DNA of 64,000 nt, taken from NCBI RefSeq assembly GCF_001458215.1, contig NZ_CYTW01000001.1, positions 868,001-932,000 on the forward strand, in the 5' to 3' direction. Source of the DNA: Shimia thalassica. Its GTDB lineage: Bacteria; Pseudomonadota; Alphaproteobacteria; Rhodobacterales; Rhodobacteraceae. The translations under genes and the position numbers were made by a program. Numbering within the stretch: position 1 is the stretch's first letter; every line of letters starts with the position of its first letter. The notes beneath the pieces are model-generated. The model was not told the origin of the DNA. It worked only from the letters and a program-made list of their open reading frames with translations, and ran no database searches. Shown here one piece after another: positions 8,401 through 16,407 of this stretch.

Positions 8401-10409
8401 TCGCAAGCACGGCGATCTCAAGCGTTTCGATGGATGGCTCTCATTTTTACATCAACACCAGCGCTGGGCGCGATACTGTTTCGCGGAATGTCGAGTTCTT
8501 CGATTTCACCGATATGTCGCTGACAAACGCAGAACTTCTGGCATATGCGGGCCAGGCGCCAACAGGTGAGGTCGTTGTTACGGGCACGCCGGAACAGGGG
8601 CAAACCCTGATCGCAGACTCATCAACGCTCGACGATGCAGACGGTCTGGGCCCATTGTCCTATCAATGGTTGCGGGATGGCGCGGACATCACGGGTGCGA
8701 CCGGCGACTCTTATGGTCTTGGACAGGAAGATGTCGGCACCGCAATCTCGGTGCGGGTCAGCTTTGTTGACGGGGCAGGCACACCGGAAACGGTCACCAG
8801 CAGTGCTACGGCGTACATCGCGAACGTGAATGACCCCGTGGAAGGCGCGCCTGTGATTACCGGCGATGCGACACAAGGGGAAACCCTTTCGGTGGACACA
8901 TCAGGTCTGTCTGATCCCGATGGGTTGGGTCCATTGTCCTATCAATGGTTGCGCGATGGCGCGGACATCACGGGCGCGACCGGCGACTCTTATGGTCTTG
9001 GACAGGAAGATGTCGGCACCGCGCTCTCGGTGCGTGTCAGCTATGTTGACGGCTCGGGCACACCGGAAACGGTCACCAGCATTGCCACTACAGACATCGC
9101 CAACGTGAATGACCCCGTGGAAGGCGCGCCTGTGATTACCGGTGATGCGACACAGGGGGAAACCTTGTCTGTGGATACATCAGGTCTGTCTGATCTTGAT
9201 GGGCTGGGAGCGTTCTCCTATCAATGGTTGCGGGACGGCGCGGATATCACTGGCGCGACCGGCGACTCTTATGGTCTTGGGCAAGAAGATGTCGGCACCG
9301 CGATCTCGGTGCGTGTCAGCTATGTTGACGGCTCGGGCACACCGGAAACGGTCACCAGCATTGCCACTACAGACATCGCCAACGTGAATGACCCCGTGGA
9401 AGGCGCGCCTGTGATTACCGGTGATGCGACACAGGGGGAAACCTTGTCTGTGGATACATCAGGTCTGTCTGATCCCGATGGGCTGGGAGCGTTCTCCTAT
9501 CAATGGTTGCGGGACGGCGCGGACACCACCGGAGCCACGTCTGACAGCTATATTCTTGGCGCGGAAGACGCAGATGCCGCCATATCGGTCAGGGTCGCTT
9601 ACACGGACGGTCAAGGCACAGCCGAGGCCGTGACAAGTGCCGCAACTGATCCGGTTATGGGCTCAGGCCTGCATCTGATCGGGACCTTGGGGGCTGACAG
9701 GTTGGATGGCGGCGTCGGAGATGACACATTGGAAGGTCTGGCTGGGCCTGACCGCCTGAACGGGCAAGACGGTGATGACAGCATCTTTGGCGGCGATGGC
9801 GTCGACACGTTGATTGGTGGAGAAGGTGACGACATGATCGTCGGCGGCGATACCGATGCCGATCTGCGCGACGTGGTCTATGGTGGCGGCGGACATGACA
9901 GCATTGACGGTGGTTATGGTAATGACGAGCTGCGCGGTGATGCGGGCAATGACACCATCGCGGGGGGCTTTGGCGCCGATACGGTGATCGGGGGCACCGG
10001 CAACGACACCCTGACGGGGTCTGCCTTTGCCGACCAGATCTTTGGCAGCGCCGGAGATGACTTTGTGAACGGCGGCTTCGGGCATGATCTGTTGAACGGG
10101 GGCGCTGGCGGCGACCGGTTCTTCCACATCGGGATCTTCGATCACGGGTCAGACTGGATTCAGGATTACAACGCGGCGGATGGCGATGTTCTGCACTTTG
10201 GCAACGCCTCTGCCTCGATCAGCCAGTTTCAGGTCAACACAACCCATACGGCCACGGCCGCCGGAGAACGATCGGGGGATGACGACGTCGAAGAAGCGTT
10301 CGTTATCTACCGTCCCACAGGACAGATCATGTGGGCGCTTGTGGATGGCGGTGGTCAGTCATCGATCAACCTGCAGATCGGCGGAGATGTCTTTGATCTG
10401 ATGGCATAG
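5433..10409 (+). CDS. Large RTX-type calcium-binding secreted protein with internal tandem repeats
   Basis: The 1658-residue product has no N-terminal signal peptide, as expected for type I secretion. Residues 25 to about 990 consist of five full and one partial units of 173-175 residues. Each unit holds a YWSG...GYSGLFDGPG segment, WFYGIEHFTYT, and RTX-like GNDSI / GNDT / DTVDGG turns. Residues about 1045-1409 are four tandem units of 93 residues with SYQWLRDGADITGATGDSY, an Ig/cadherin-like design. The C-terminal 250 residues carry classic GGxGxDxLx nonapeptides (GGEGDDMIVGG, GGTGNDTLTG) and end in a short hydrophobic tail (GGDVFDLMA) like a type I secretion signal. GGAAGAGGAGAG precedes the ATG. 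No T1SS exporter genes are in the window. A surface adhesin or matrix protein is likely; no enzymatic domain was recognised. Confidence 0.9.
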   Translation: MADYFVTNVYTDDDDNTIHGGGSNDRLTYSYTIPNTGVTTGYFSGGLPGGYSGLFDGSGSNNAWYSGMEHLTFLTSVAGNDNIRSGDGNDSLMSGAGNDTLSSGGGHDTIDGGSGVDYWNADRSADATVSIDLNGVSTLTGGGSVRNMEGFHLTTGSGNDNVTGFINSTLHDWVSTGDGNDLITMWSGGTDEIHGGLGNDRLVLTNALGPVSTSYWSGDLTQGYSGLFDGPGGANTWFYGIENFTYTDEAGGADVIRTGDGNDSISTALGNDTINSGGGVDTLDGGEGTDYWQADLSGHALVNVNLNEPSTLEGGGSVQNMEGFHLTTGAGNDSITGHVDSVLTDRVYSGAGDDLITMWVGNTDEIHGGAGEDRLVVINDSGAINTSYWTVDTGNGGYNGLFDGPGGDNMWFYGIDHFTYTDLAGENDRVRTGYGNDSVLAGDGNDTLNSAGGDDTLDGGAGTDYWIADLSGHAMVDVDLNEVSDFEGNGTVRNMEGFNLTTGDGDDRITGHREGALNDRVAGGEGDDLITMWTGGDNQIYGGPGDDRLVVTNEVGATTTSYWALDADHGGYNGLLDGPAGNNTWFYGINHFTYTGTIDENDNIRTGDGNDSVTTAGGNDIIHSGGGHDTVDGGAGTDYWHADRSADDVVDVDLNVVSDLTGGGSVRNMEGFNITAGAGNDSITGFEANSSNDFVYGGDGDDLIRMWMGGTDEIRGQGGSDRLVLTNAQGATNTSYWSGNATDGYSGLFDGPGAANTWFYGIEHFTYTDEAGENDNLRTGAGDDSIASAGGNDTVNSNAGDDTVDGGAGTDFWLADRSADALVDVNLNETSMLTGGGSVQNMEGFNITTGSGNDSVTGHTDSAFGDYVNTGSGDDLITMWMGNTDEIHGGAGSDQLVLTNAQGAISTSYWSGNATDGYSGLYDGPGGHNTWFYGIESFVYVDDAGGSDTIRTGDGDDSIAAGAGNDTILSGAGDDTVDGGAGTDRMVCSIASTAISSVSMDGSHFYINTSAGRDTVSRNVEFFDFTDMSLTNAELLAYAGQAPTGEVVVTGTPEQGQTLIADSSTLDDADGLGPLSYQWLRDGADITGATGDSYGLGQEDVGTAISVRVSFVDGAGTPETVTSSATAYIANVNDPVEGAPVITGDATQGETLSVDTSGLSDPDGLGPLSYQWLRDGADITGATGDSYGLGQEDVGTALSVRVSYVDGSGTPETVTSIATTDIANVNDPVEGAPVITGDATQGETLSVDTSGLSDLDGLGAFSYQWLRDGADITGATGDSYGLGQEDVGTAISVRVSYVDGSGTPETVTSIATTDIANVNDPVEGAPVITGDATQGETLSVDTSGLSDPDGLGAFSYQWLRDGADTTGATSDSYILGAEDADAAISVRVAYTDGQGTAEAVTSAATDPVMGSGLHLIGTLGADRLDGGVGDDTLEGLAGPDRLNGQDGDDSIFGGDGVDTLIGGEGDDMIVGGDTDADLRDVVYGGGGHDSIDGGYGNDELRGDAGNDTIAGGFGADTVIGGTGNDTLTGSAFADQIFGSAGDDFVNGGFGHDLLNGGAGGDRFFHIGIFDHGSDWIQDYNAADGDVLHFGNASASISQFQVNTTHTATAAGERSGDDDVEEAFVIYRPTGQIMWALVDGGGQSSINLQIGGDVFDLMA
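5505..8400 (+). repeat. Five and a half tandem 519-525 nt coding repeats in the RTX gene
   Basis: The DRL(V/T) landmark codons recur at 5505, 6030, 6549, 7071, 7593 and 8112, giving periods of 525, 519, 522, 522 and 519 nt. Units are clearly homologous but diverged at DNA level. They share the protein segments FDGPGG.NTWFYGI, NMEGF.LTTG and DLITMW.G.TDEIHGG. The sixth unit is cut short after GTDRMV and runs into a different sequence. Confidence 0.92.
8565..9659 (+). repeat. Four tandem 279-nt coding repeats (93 residues each) in the RTX gene
   Basis: Units begin at 8565, 8844, 9123 and 9402. The first is the most diverged at its start. Units 2 to 4 are almost identical over long stretches; the first halves of units 3 and 4 differ at only a few positions. 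This points to recent duplication or gene conversion and makes the copy number prone to change. Confidence 0.93.
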
Positions 10410-10430
10410 ACTGTTCAATAAACGCTAAGG

Positions 10431-10458
10431 AGCCCGCCATGATACTTGGCGGGCTTTT
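10431..10458 (+). terminator. Rho-independent terminator of the RTX gene
   Basis: AGCCCGCCA (10431-10439) pairs perfectly with TGGCGGGCT (10447-10455) around a 7-nt loop, followed by a short T run. It lies 22 nt after the stop codon of the RTX gene. Confidence 0.87.
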
Positions 10459-10542
10459 CTGTTTACCCGAGCGCGACAGCACGTTCCGGCTGGCCCTAGC
10501 CAATCAAGCCGAGGGAATGCAGATGTTCGTCGTCTCATGTTG

Positions 10543-11217
10543 TCAGCGTGCGCGACGCCATCCGGCGTTACGTGCATCGGCTTCTGAACAGAACCAACGT
10601 TCGCCGTAGCGTTCGCTGATTTTTGTGCGGCTGTACCATTTGGTTCCGGGCATGTGGTAAATGCGTGCGCCTTTGGAGCTGATGTTGCCCTTGATGTTGC
10701 AGTTACCGCTTTGCGGTGCGGCGCGCACAGGCGTATGCGCCTCAAGCCGCGCCCCATTTCTCCATTTGTCGGGACGCACAAAACTGCCCTGCCAGAGCCC
10801 CAGTTCGGCATTCTGTGCATAGCGTTCATGCGCGGTGTAGTCGTTTGAATACTTGCGATAGGCGACGGCCCAACCGTTTTGAACCATCCATCCATTGAGA
10901 TCGGTATCCCCGACAGAACAGGTGCCAATCAGGCGGTCATACCGGTCTTTGCCGGTAATTCTGCAGGTGACTCTTTGCCGGTCTATCGCGTGATCAAGAG
11001 CCCAAGCCGCCTTTTGCCCGCACCGCCAGCTTTTGCTTTTGGCGTCCTGACACCTCTGGCCGCTCTCGGGCGCATCAATGCCATGCAGGCGGATACGCGT
11101 GCCGTGCAGATCAATTGTATCGCCATCAATGACACTGGCCCGGCCAGACAGGGTCGGGGGCTCGGCAGCAAATGCAGGAGAAGACAAGGCCAGCAAGAGG
11201 GAAATCAGACGGATCAT
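10543..11217 (-). CDS. Secreted SNase-like (thermonuclease-family) nuclease
   Basis: The 224-residue product starts with a signal peptide (MIRLISLLLALSSPAFA). The SNase domain follows: ASVIDGDTIDLHGTRIRLHG (D and R metal/phosphate contacts), IDAPESGQ, KDRYDRLIGTC, LNGWMVQNGWAVAYRKYS and ERYAQNAELGLWQG, all typical of Staphylococcus-nuclease homologues. A Cys-containing C-terminal module (GNCNIKGNISSKGARIYHMP...RWFCSEADARNAGWR) is common in alphaproteobacterial members. It is likely a periplasmic or extracellular nuclease. The ATG at 11215-11217 was chosen over an in-frame GTG at 11227-11229. Neither has a clear Shine-Dalgarno, and the direct repeat TTTGGTTAAT-A-TTTGGTTAAT (11232-11252) sits just upstream. 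Confidence 0.88.
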   Translation of the reverse strand: MIRLISLLLALSSPAFAAEPPTLSGRASVIDGDTIDLHGTRIRLHGIDAPESGQRCQDAKSKSWRCGQKAAWALDHAIDRQRVTCRITGKDRYDRLIGTCSVGDTDLNGWMVQNGWAVAYRKYSNDYTAHERYAQNAELGLWQGSFVRPDKWRNGARLEAHTPVRAAPQSGNCNIKGNISSKGARIYHMPGTKWYSRTKISERYGERWFCSEADARNAGWRRAR

Positions 11218-11229
11218 GGGATCACTCAC

Positions 11230-11587
11230 AGTTTGGTTAATATTTGGTTAATTATTCGCGGGATACAAGGCGGCTGGAATTGGTTCGATCATGTCAGGAT
11301 CTCGAGGATTGGGGGCAGATGACGCTTTCGAAGCCGCGTTTGGTGCGGCTCTCACATTGGTCTCGTCTGCCGTTCGAACCGATGATCCGCCTTGGTTAAC
11401 TTGACCATGAGATACGGGGAACTGGCCGCCCATGTTTGGTTTTTCACGTCAGCCTTTATTGAAAACCAGCCAAGTTTTGCTTTCGAAACAGGTGAATATG
11501 GCGTTTTATGCTCTTGGTGTTCCGATTGGGCCGCCTCGACCCGACGCCGGCGCCGGACTGCGGGAAACCAACTAGGACAGGTGAGTC
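11230..11587. other. 358-nt intergenic region between nuclease and AraC genes
   Basis: This spacer separates the divergent nuclease and AraC-type genes and presumably holds both promoters. The only clear structure is the 10-bp direct repeat TTTGGTTAAT at 11232-11241 and 11243-11252, next to the nuclease start. Short open frames here show no family resemblance. Confidence 0.5.
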
Positions 11588-12574
11588 ATGAACGTAGACA
11601 GTTTTCGCTTGCGGTTTCTCATGGAACAATTGCGACAGCGGTCTGATGATCAAACCGTGCAGGACGTGCTCAAGGTGATCGGCATCCGGAATCCCGAAAA
11701 CCCAATCGAGGCGGTGGACGAAGCACAATTTATCAGGGTCGCCTGCGATGTTCTGAAAGATTCGTTGTTTGGTATCAAAGCCGGTTTGAACTTTCGCCAT
11801 TCGACAACTTTGGTGGGATATGTCGCCAAGTATTCGCGGTCTCTCGAGATGGCGATCAGGAACGCGCGGCGCATCAACGGGGCCGTTTTTCCCGCCTATG
11901 ATTATCTACTGACCGTGTCGGGAAATGCGGCGTCTTTCGAGCTTTCCGCGATTGATGCCCAGCTGTCAAAGTTTCACCGGCATCGGGAAATGCTGATGTT
12001 CGGCGCTTTGTCCTATTTGCGTGAACTCACACAAACGGGGTTCTATCCCTTGGAGATGCGGTTTGATCACCTTGTCGGAGGGCGAGAGGCCGACATCCGC
12101 AAAATGGCGGGGTGTCCGGTTATGTTTGGAGCAGAAAAGCTTGAGATGATCCTGCCGCTTTCGGCGCTGGATATTCCTGTGCCAACCTATGAGCCCGCGC
12201 TTCGAGACCACCTTATCGCATATGGGGAACGTCTGGTCGCGGACCAGCCGAACCAGAACCCGAGCCTGCGCGCACGTGTCGAGGGGATACTTGTCAGTGG
12301 CCTTCCTGACAGGCTTGTCCCGGCCGAGGAAGTGGCATCTGACATTGGTATGAGCCCGCGCACAATGGCCCGCAGATTGAAAGACGAGGGTCTGACTTTT
12401 CGCAGTATTGTGGATGACCTGCGGCTTGATCTTGGCAAGACCTACCTGAAATCCGGGATCAGTGTCACCGAAGTGGCGTTTCTTCTGGATTACGCAGACA
12501 CCGCCGGTTTTTCCACGGCCTTCAAGCGCTGGACCGGGGTGTCACCACGACAGTTCGCACATGCCACCGAATAG
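11588..12574 (+). CDS. AraC-family regulator with OruR-type N-terminal domain
   Basis: The protein has 328 residues. The N-terminal 200 residues resemble the arabinose-binding-like domain of OruR/ArgR-type AraC regulators (DSLFGIKAGLNFRHSTTLVGYVAKYSRSL). The C-terminal 100 residues carry the two HTH motifs, seen in VASDIGMSPRTMARRLKDEG, VTEVAFLLDYADTAGFSTAF and KRWTGVSPRQF. It would act as a cytosolic DNA-binding activator. A nucleotide cyclase gene follows 87 nt downstream on the same strand, so the two may be co-transcribed. The ligand is unknown. Confidence 0.9.
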   Translation: MNVDSFRLRFLMEQLRQRSDDQTVQDVLKVIGIRNPENPIEAVDEAQFIRVACDVLKDSLFGIKAGLNFRHSTTLVGYVAKYSRSLEMAIRNARRINGAVFPAYDYLLTVSGNAASFELSAIDAQLSKFHRHREMLMFGALSYLRELTQTGFYPLEMRFDHLVGGREADIRKMAGCPVMFGAEKLEMILPLSALDIPVPTYEPALRDHLIAYGERLVADQPNQNPSLRARVEGILVSGLPDRLVPAEEVASDIGMSPRTMARRLKDEGLTFRSIVDDLRLDLGKTYLKSGISVTEVAFLLDYADTAGFSTAFKRWTGVSPRQFAHATE

Positions 12575-12661
12575 AGACGTGTTGGGTTAACTGTCGAGGG
12601 TACCAAGAGGGGCGTGGTTTTGTGCTTTGCACATTTGGCAAGCCAAGCCTAACCTGCTTTC

Positions 12662-13837
12662 ATGGATGCCATTGATAAACTCACGCACTGGATGATCACC
12701 GAGGGGCGTCGCTCGGGGGATCCGGTGAAAGTGGTGTCGCATTTTTGTTCTTCCCTCATTGAGGCTGGTGTTCCGTTTTGGCGCGTGAATATCGGCCAGC
12801 GTTTTGCCAATCCGTTGCTCATCGCGTGGGGGGTCGTTTGGACACCTGACGGCACCGAAAGCTATGACGTGACCCACGAGCGGATGCTGACCGATGGCTA
12901 TGTCGGAAGTTCGTTCGAACACCTGATGATCCATAGGGCACCCCTTCACAAAAGCCTGCGTGGGCTTGATCCGGAGAGTGACCACCTTTCCTACATCGAA
13001 TTCGCAGAGATGGGCGGCACGGATTACTATGCGACCCTGATGTATTACGGGGATGGGTCTCTGCACGGATGTACGTTTGTCACGCAGTCCGATGCGGGAT
13101 TTCTGCCGGAACATGTGAAGATGATCGAAGCGGCATTGCCCGCCTTATCGGCCGCGATGGAACCCATCACCATGCGCAAGTCGTCTCAAAGCCTGTTGAG
13201 AACGTATCTCGGGGCCGGACCCTCTCGGGCTGTTTGGGACGGGTCGATCAGGCGTGGCGAACGAACCTCGCTGGAAGCCGTGGTGATGTTTTCCGACCTG
13301 CGTGGCTTTACCGCGCTTTCCGACACCGCAAAGGAAGAAGACCTCTTTGGTGCCCTGAACGGCTATTTCGATGTTGTTGTTCAGGCGGTCGAGGAAATGC
13401 AGGGCGATGTGCTCAAGTTTATGGGGGACGGTATTTTGTCCATATTTCCAATCGCTTCCCCCGATGAGCGGACGCATCAGTGTCGCCAGTCCGTTTTGGC
13501 CGCGCAGAAAATTCTGGCAGACCTGGCCGTATTGAACCTGGACCGGTCAAAGGCGCATCTTACCCCGCTTGAAATTGGCATCGGTCTCAATTCGGGCCAG
13601 GTCAGCTATGGCAATATTGGCAGTCCCGGCAGGCTGGATTTCACGGTGCTGGGTGGGGCGGTCAACGTCGCCAGCCGGATCGAAGGATTGACCAAATCCC
13701 TCGGCCACCGCCTGCTGGCCACCAAGGCAATCGCGCAGGAAACCCCTGAGTGTTTTGAACCATGCGGTACACACGATGTTCGCGGTCTGGATCGCCAGAT
13801 TGATCTGTTCCACTTGATCGAGGCGGAATCTGGATAA
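12662..13837 (+). CDS. Class III adenylate/guanylate cyclase
   Basis: The 391-residue protein has a C-terminal class III cyclase domain (about residues 200-380). It shows the metal-binding aspartates in VVMFSDLRGFTALSD and MQGDVLKFMGDGILSIF, and a later GIGLNSGQVSYGNIGSPGRLDFTVLGGAVNVASRIE. The N-terminal 190 residues form a separate sensor-like region without membrane segments and with no domain I can name. It probably makes cAMP in the cytoplasm; guanylate cyclase activity cannot be excluded. The gene follows the AraC regulator and converges with the TetR gene. Confidence 0.9.
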   Translation: MDAIDKLTHWMITEGRRSGDPVKVVSHFCSSLIEAGVPFWRVNIGQRFANPLLIAWGVVWTPDGTESYDVTHERMLTDGYVGSSFEHLMIHRAPLHKSLRGLDPESDHLSYIEFAEMGGTDYYATLMYYGDGSLHGCTFVTQSDAGFLPEHVKMIEAALPALSAAMEPITMRKSSQSLLRTYLGAGPSRAVWDGSIRRGERTSLEAVVMFSDLRGFTALSDTAKEEDLFGALNGYFDVVVQAVEEMQGDVLKFMGDGILSIFPIASPDERTHQCRQSVLAAQKILADLAVLNLDRSKAHLTPLEIGIGLNSGQVSYGNIGSPGRLDFTVLGGAVNVASRIEGLTKSLGHRLLATKAIAQETPECFEPCGTHDVRGLDRQIDLFHLIEAESG

Positions 13838-13869
13838 GGCAGCAGGGGCGGCCCGTCCGGCAGGACCGG

Positions 13870-14439
13870 TCACCCCGAGAGGCGCCCCTTCAAGAGTTTG
13901 AGCGCCATATCAAACAGGACGACATCTTCTTCTGCACGCGCAGCAAGCTGTGCTCCTTCCAGCACGGCAAGAGCAGCCGCACTCTCTAGTTCAGGGTGCG
14001 CTACGCCGGCAATGCTGCCATCCGTTTGACCCGCTTCGAATGTCTTGGTGAGCCAACCAATCAGCATGGCGCGAAACTGTCTGATTTGCGCGATGACTTC
14101 GGGCGGAAGGCTTTCGGGACTTGAGGAAAAAGACACACACAGGCACAGGCTTTTCCCGTTCTCCAAGGCCTCTCTATAGATATCGATCAAGGCCAGCAGG
14201 CGCGCACCGCCGCTGGTCTTTTCCTCGTGGATCCTCAGAATCTCCGTTTCAAAGGCTTCGGCATACCTGCGCATGAGTGCGACAGACAGGTTTGCCTTTG
14301 ACGGAAAGTGATGGTGGATGCTGGCTTTGCGGATGCCGACATCTGTTGCAAGATCGGCATAGCTAAAGCCGTCGAAACCACGCGCGCGCGCGGCCCGTTC
14401 AGCAGAGTTCAACAGAGCGGTTTTCGTATCGGCTGGCAT
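13870..14439 (-). CDS. TetR-family transcriptional repressor
   Basis: The 189-residue product has an N-terminal TetR helix-turn-helix (ARARGFDGFSYADLATDVG, IRKASIHHHFPSKANL) and an all-alpha ligand domain. It starts 5 nt after the amine oxidase stop on the same strand, so it is the last gene of an operon with the flavin amine oxidase and the bicupin. A dyad near 16226, in front of the first gene of that operon, is a possible binding site, which would make the operon autoregulated. Confidence 0.92.
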   Translation of the reverse strand: MPADTKTALLNSAERAARARGFDGFSYADLATDVGIRKASIHHHFPSKANLSVALMRRYAEAFETEILRIHEEKTSGGARLLALIDIYREALENGKSLCLCVSFSSSPESLPPEVIAQIRQFRAMLIGWLTKTFEAGQTDGSIAGVAHPELESAAALAVLEGAQLAARAEEDVVLFDMALKLLKGRLSG

Positions 14440-14444
14440 TGCAT

Positions 14445-15500
14445 TTACCTCTTTTCAGCCATCAGCATCTGCAGGGCGCTTTCCGCAGCTTCCAAAGCAC
14501 CTTCGAGATAGCCACCAAACTCTGATGCCACTTCTGTACCGGACAACACCAGTTGCCCGTCCCAGAGGGTGCTCAACGCTTGCGGCAACCCATAGGTTGG
14601 ATGTGCATAAAGGGGGGCTTTGTCGGCCTCGATCGATGTGTGCGGGTCGCTTGCCCAGTCTTTGATATAGATTTGCCTTGGCGTTACGGCGTCAGGCCCG
14701 AACAGGCGGGTTAATTGAGCCTGAACTTGATCGCGTAAGACCTCTTGATCTTCGCGGGCGCCGGGCGGAATTCCGATAAACCCGAACAATGCATAAGGCC
14801 CGCCCGTTGCAGGCGACGCATCATGAATTTCAACCATAGGCCCAATCCGGCTTTGTGCATCGCCAGACAGACCGGCGTTGCGCCAGAAAGGGGTGTCATA
14901 CACGGCAAGCGCCTTGGCTTGTCCTGCCATCCAGGTGGCAATGCTCTGCATCGTTTGCACCGCTGGTTGGGGCAGGGGCGGCGTGAACCTGATTTGCGTT
15001 GCGACACGTGGCGGTAGGGCCAGAACCACTCGATCTGCCCTCACAACCTCACCGTTTTGGCAGGTTGCGGTGATGCCCATTTCTGTTCGCTCAAGCGCAG
15101 TGACAACAGAATTCAGCCGTTTTCGTGCGTCGGGGATGCGATCCGCAAGGGCCGCGGTCAGAGCCGCAAGCCCGCCTTTGAGCCGCCATGACCCTTGCAT
15201 TGATGAAAACCCCCGCCCGCGCTGCACCTGTCCGCGTTCATTTTCATACATCAGATCGCCGCTGGCAAACTGGTCAAACTGTTCTAACCCGAGCCTGTCG
15301 ATCAAAGCGGCCATGCGCGGCTGTCCGGGCCAAAACCAGGCAGGCCCCATGTCGAAATATCCGCTGTCGAGGTGTTCGGTCTTGATACGACCGCCAAACC
15401 GGCTTCGCGCTTCGACAAACTCATAGTTTTGGTTGAAGGACTGCAAGGTTTCTGCGAGGGCAAGGCCCGACAAACCGCCGCCGATGATCAGGGTTTTCAT
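14445..15500 (-). CDS. FAD-dependent amine oxidase-like flavoprotein
   Basis: The 351-residue protein opens with a dinucleotide-binding motif ([19 protein letters not shown]), followed by FVEARSRFGGRI. It ends with the second FAD contact region (VLSGTEVASEFGGYLEGALEAAESAL). This is the layout of monoamine-oxidase-like flavoproteins, though shorter than the usual 430-500 residues. The ATG used here overlaps the stop codon of the upstream bicupin gene (TAATG); an upstream in-frame extension of 37 residues has no family resemblance. Substrate unknown; an amine or a carotenoid/lipid-like molecule is possible. Confidence 0.87.
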   Translation of the reverse strand: MKTLIIGGGLSGLALAETLQSFNQNYEFVEARSRFGGRIKTEHLDSGYFDMGPAWFWPGQPRMAALIDRLGLEQFDQFASGDLMYENERGQVQRGRGFSSMQGSWRLKGGLAALTAALADRIPDARKRLNSVVTALERTEMGITATCQNGEVVRADRVVLALPPRVATQIRFTPPLPQPAVQTMQSIATWMAGQAKALAVYDTPFWRNAGLSGDAQSRIGPMVEIHDASPATGGPYALFGFIGIPPGAREDQEVLRDQVQAQLTRLFGPDAVTPRQIYIKDWASDPHTSIEADKAPLYAHPTYGLPQALSTLWDGQLVLSGTEVASEFGGYLEGALEAAESALQMLMAEKR

Positions 15501-16168
15501 TAGACAGTTGGCGCCTGTGCAAAGGGCAGATGACCGGTTTTGATCCACACCTTCGCGCCATCTGGCCCTGCGGTTATGGACAATGCTTGCCCCTCGGGAA
15601 GACGCAGCCACCCCCCTTTGCCCAGTGTATCCGTATCTTGTGTCACCTCTCCATCGATGACCAACATTTCTATTCCGCCGGTATCCGTGTTTGCCAGCAC
15701 AGCGCCAGCATCCAAATGGCTGTATGTCACGGTTTCGCGGACGTCGCGGTGCAACACTGCCGTGGCAACGCCGTCGACGGGGGCGTTCAACTCGTCGGCC
15801 ATGTATTTGCGGAACTGCGTGCGATCCTCTGGATCAAACTGCCAGAGCTTGACGAAAATGGTGCACCCGCCCTCAGATCCGGGCGTGTGCGCGCTTGTCG
15901 GAGGATTGCGCACATAGGTGCCTGCGGGAAAGTCACCATGTTCGTCCTGAAACACACCTTCCAGCACAATAAATTCCTCGCCACCCGTATGGGTGTGCGC
16001 CGAGAATTTGCTGTTGGGGGCGTATCGCACGATGGATGTGGCACGCGCGACTTCGGCGCCCAGCCGATCCAGCATACGCCGATCGACCCCGGGCATAGGG
16101 GACGCGACCCAGTCAATCTGATCCGAATGGACAACGACACGTTTTTTGAAATCTGCGTTCAGTTCCAT
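15500..16168 (-). CDS. Bicupin protein related to ChrR-type anti-sigma cupin domains
   Basis: The 222-residue product contains two cupin repeats. The first shows the metal-ligand pattern H-x-H-x(4)-E in [19 protein letters not shown] followed by [10 protein letters not shown]. The second is more degenerate ([26 protein letters not shown]). This resembles the cupin half of ChrR-like proteins, but the zinc-binding N-terminal domain of ChrR is absent. It is the first gene of the operon with the amine oxidase and TetR genes and overlaps the amine oxidase start by one base. A role as a metal-dependent dioxygenase or ligand-binding protein is possible. Confidence 0.82.
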   Translation of the reverse strand: MELNADFKKRVVVHSDQIDWVASPMPGVDRRMLDRLGAEVARATSIVRYAPNSKFSAHTHTGGEEFIVLEGVFQDEHGDFPAGTYVRNPPTSAHTPGSEGGCTIFVKLWQFDPEDRTQFRKYMADELNAPVDGVATAVLHRDVRETVTYSHLDAGAVLANTDTGGIEMLVIDGEVTQDTDTLGKGGWLRLPEGQALSITAGPDGAKVWIKTGHLPFAQAPTV

Positions 16169-16225
16169 TTTTTCCTATCCCGTTTTGCTCTGACCGGGCA
16201 CGGCCTGTCTTGTTTACGATCATCA

Positions 16226-16239
16226 ACCTATCAGTAGGT
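16226..16239. promoter_or_regulatory. Candidate TetR operator upstream of the bicupin operon
   Basis: ACCTA-TCAG-TAGGT is a perfect 5-bp inverted repeat with a 4-nt spacer, extended by a further AGG. It lies 58 nt upstream of the bicupin start codon, where a repressor site would block transcription of the bicupin / amine oxidase / tetR operon. The link to the TetR protein is inference from position. Confidence 0.42.
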
Positions 16240-16309
16240 AGGCGAATTCGTCAATTGCCCTTCCCGAGGCAGCAGGACACTTCGAAAAGAAGAAAATTTA
16301 AACAGAAGC

Positions 16310-16324
16310 TTAGGCACAGGCTAA
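16310..16324. promoter_or_regulatory. Candidate LysR-type operator, copy 1 of 3
   Basis: TTAGGC-ACA-GGCTAA is a near-palindrome (one mismatched pair) centred 91 nt upstream of the flavin oxidoreductase start at 16408. It matches the dyads at 20129-20143 and 24044-24058 in the same amine-catabolism region. The binding protein is inferred to be the LysR encoded at 23098. Confidence 0.5.
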
Positions 16325-16407
16325 TCAACGCTTTTACAAGCTTAACTGTCACCAACGCCCTGATAGGGTATTCATTCACAATAATCTGCTTTTGAAGGAG
16401 CCGGTGG

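Noticed and set aside
5505-9659. CRISPR-like or phage-like repeats in 5.5-9.7 kb
   Set aside because: The repeats are in-frame protein repeats of 174 and 93 codons without spacers, inside one long reading frame.
11248-11433. Short minus-strand open frame between the nuclease and AraC genes
   Set aside because: It has low-complexity composition, no Shine-Dalgarno and no family features; chance is the simpler explanation.
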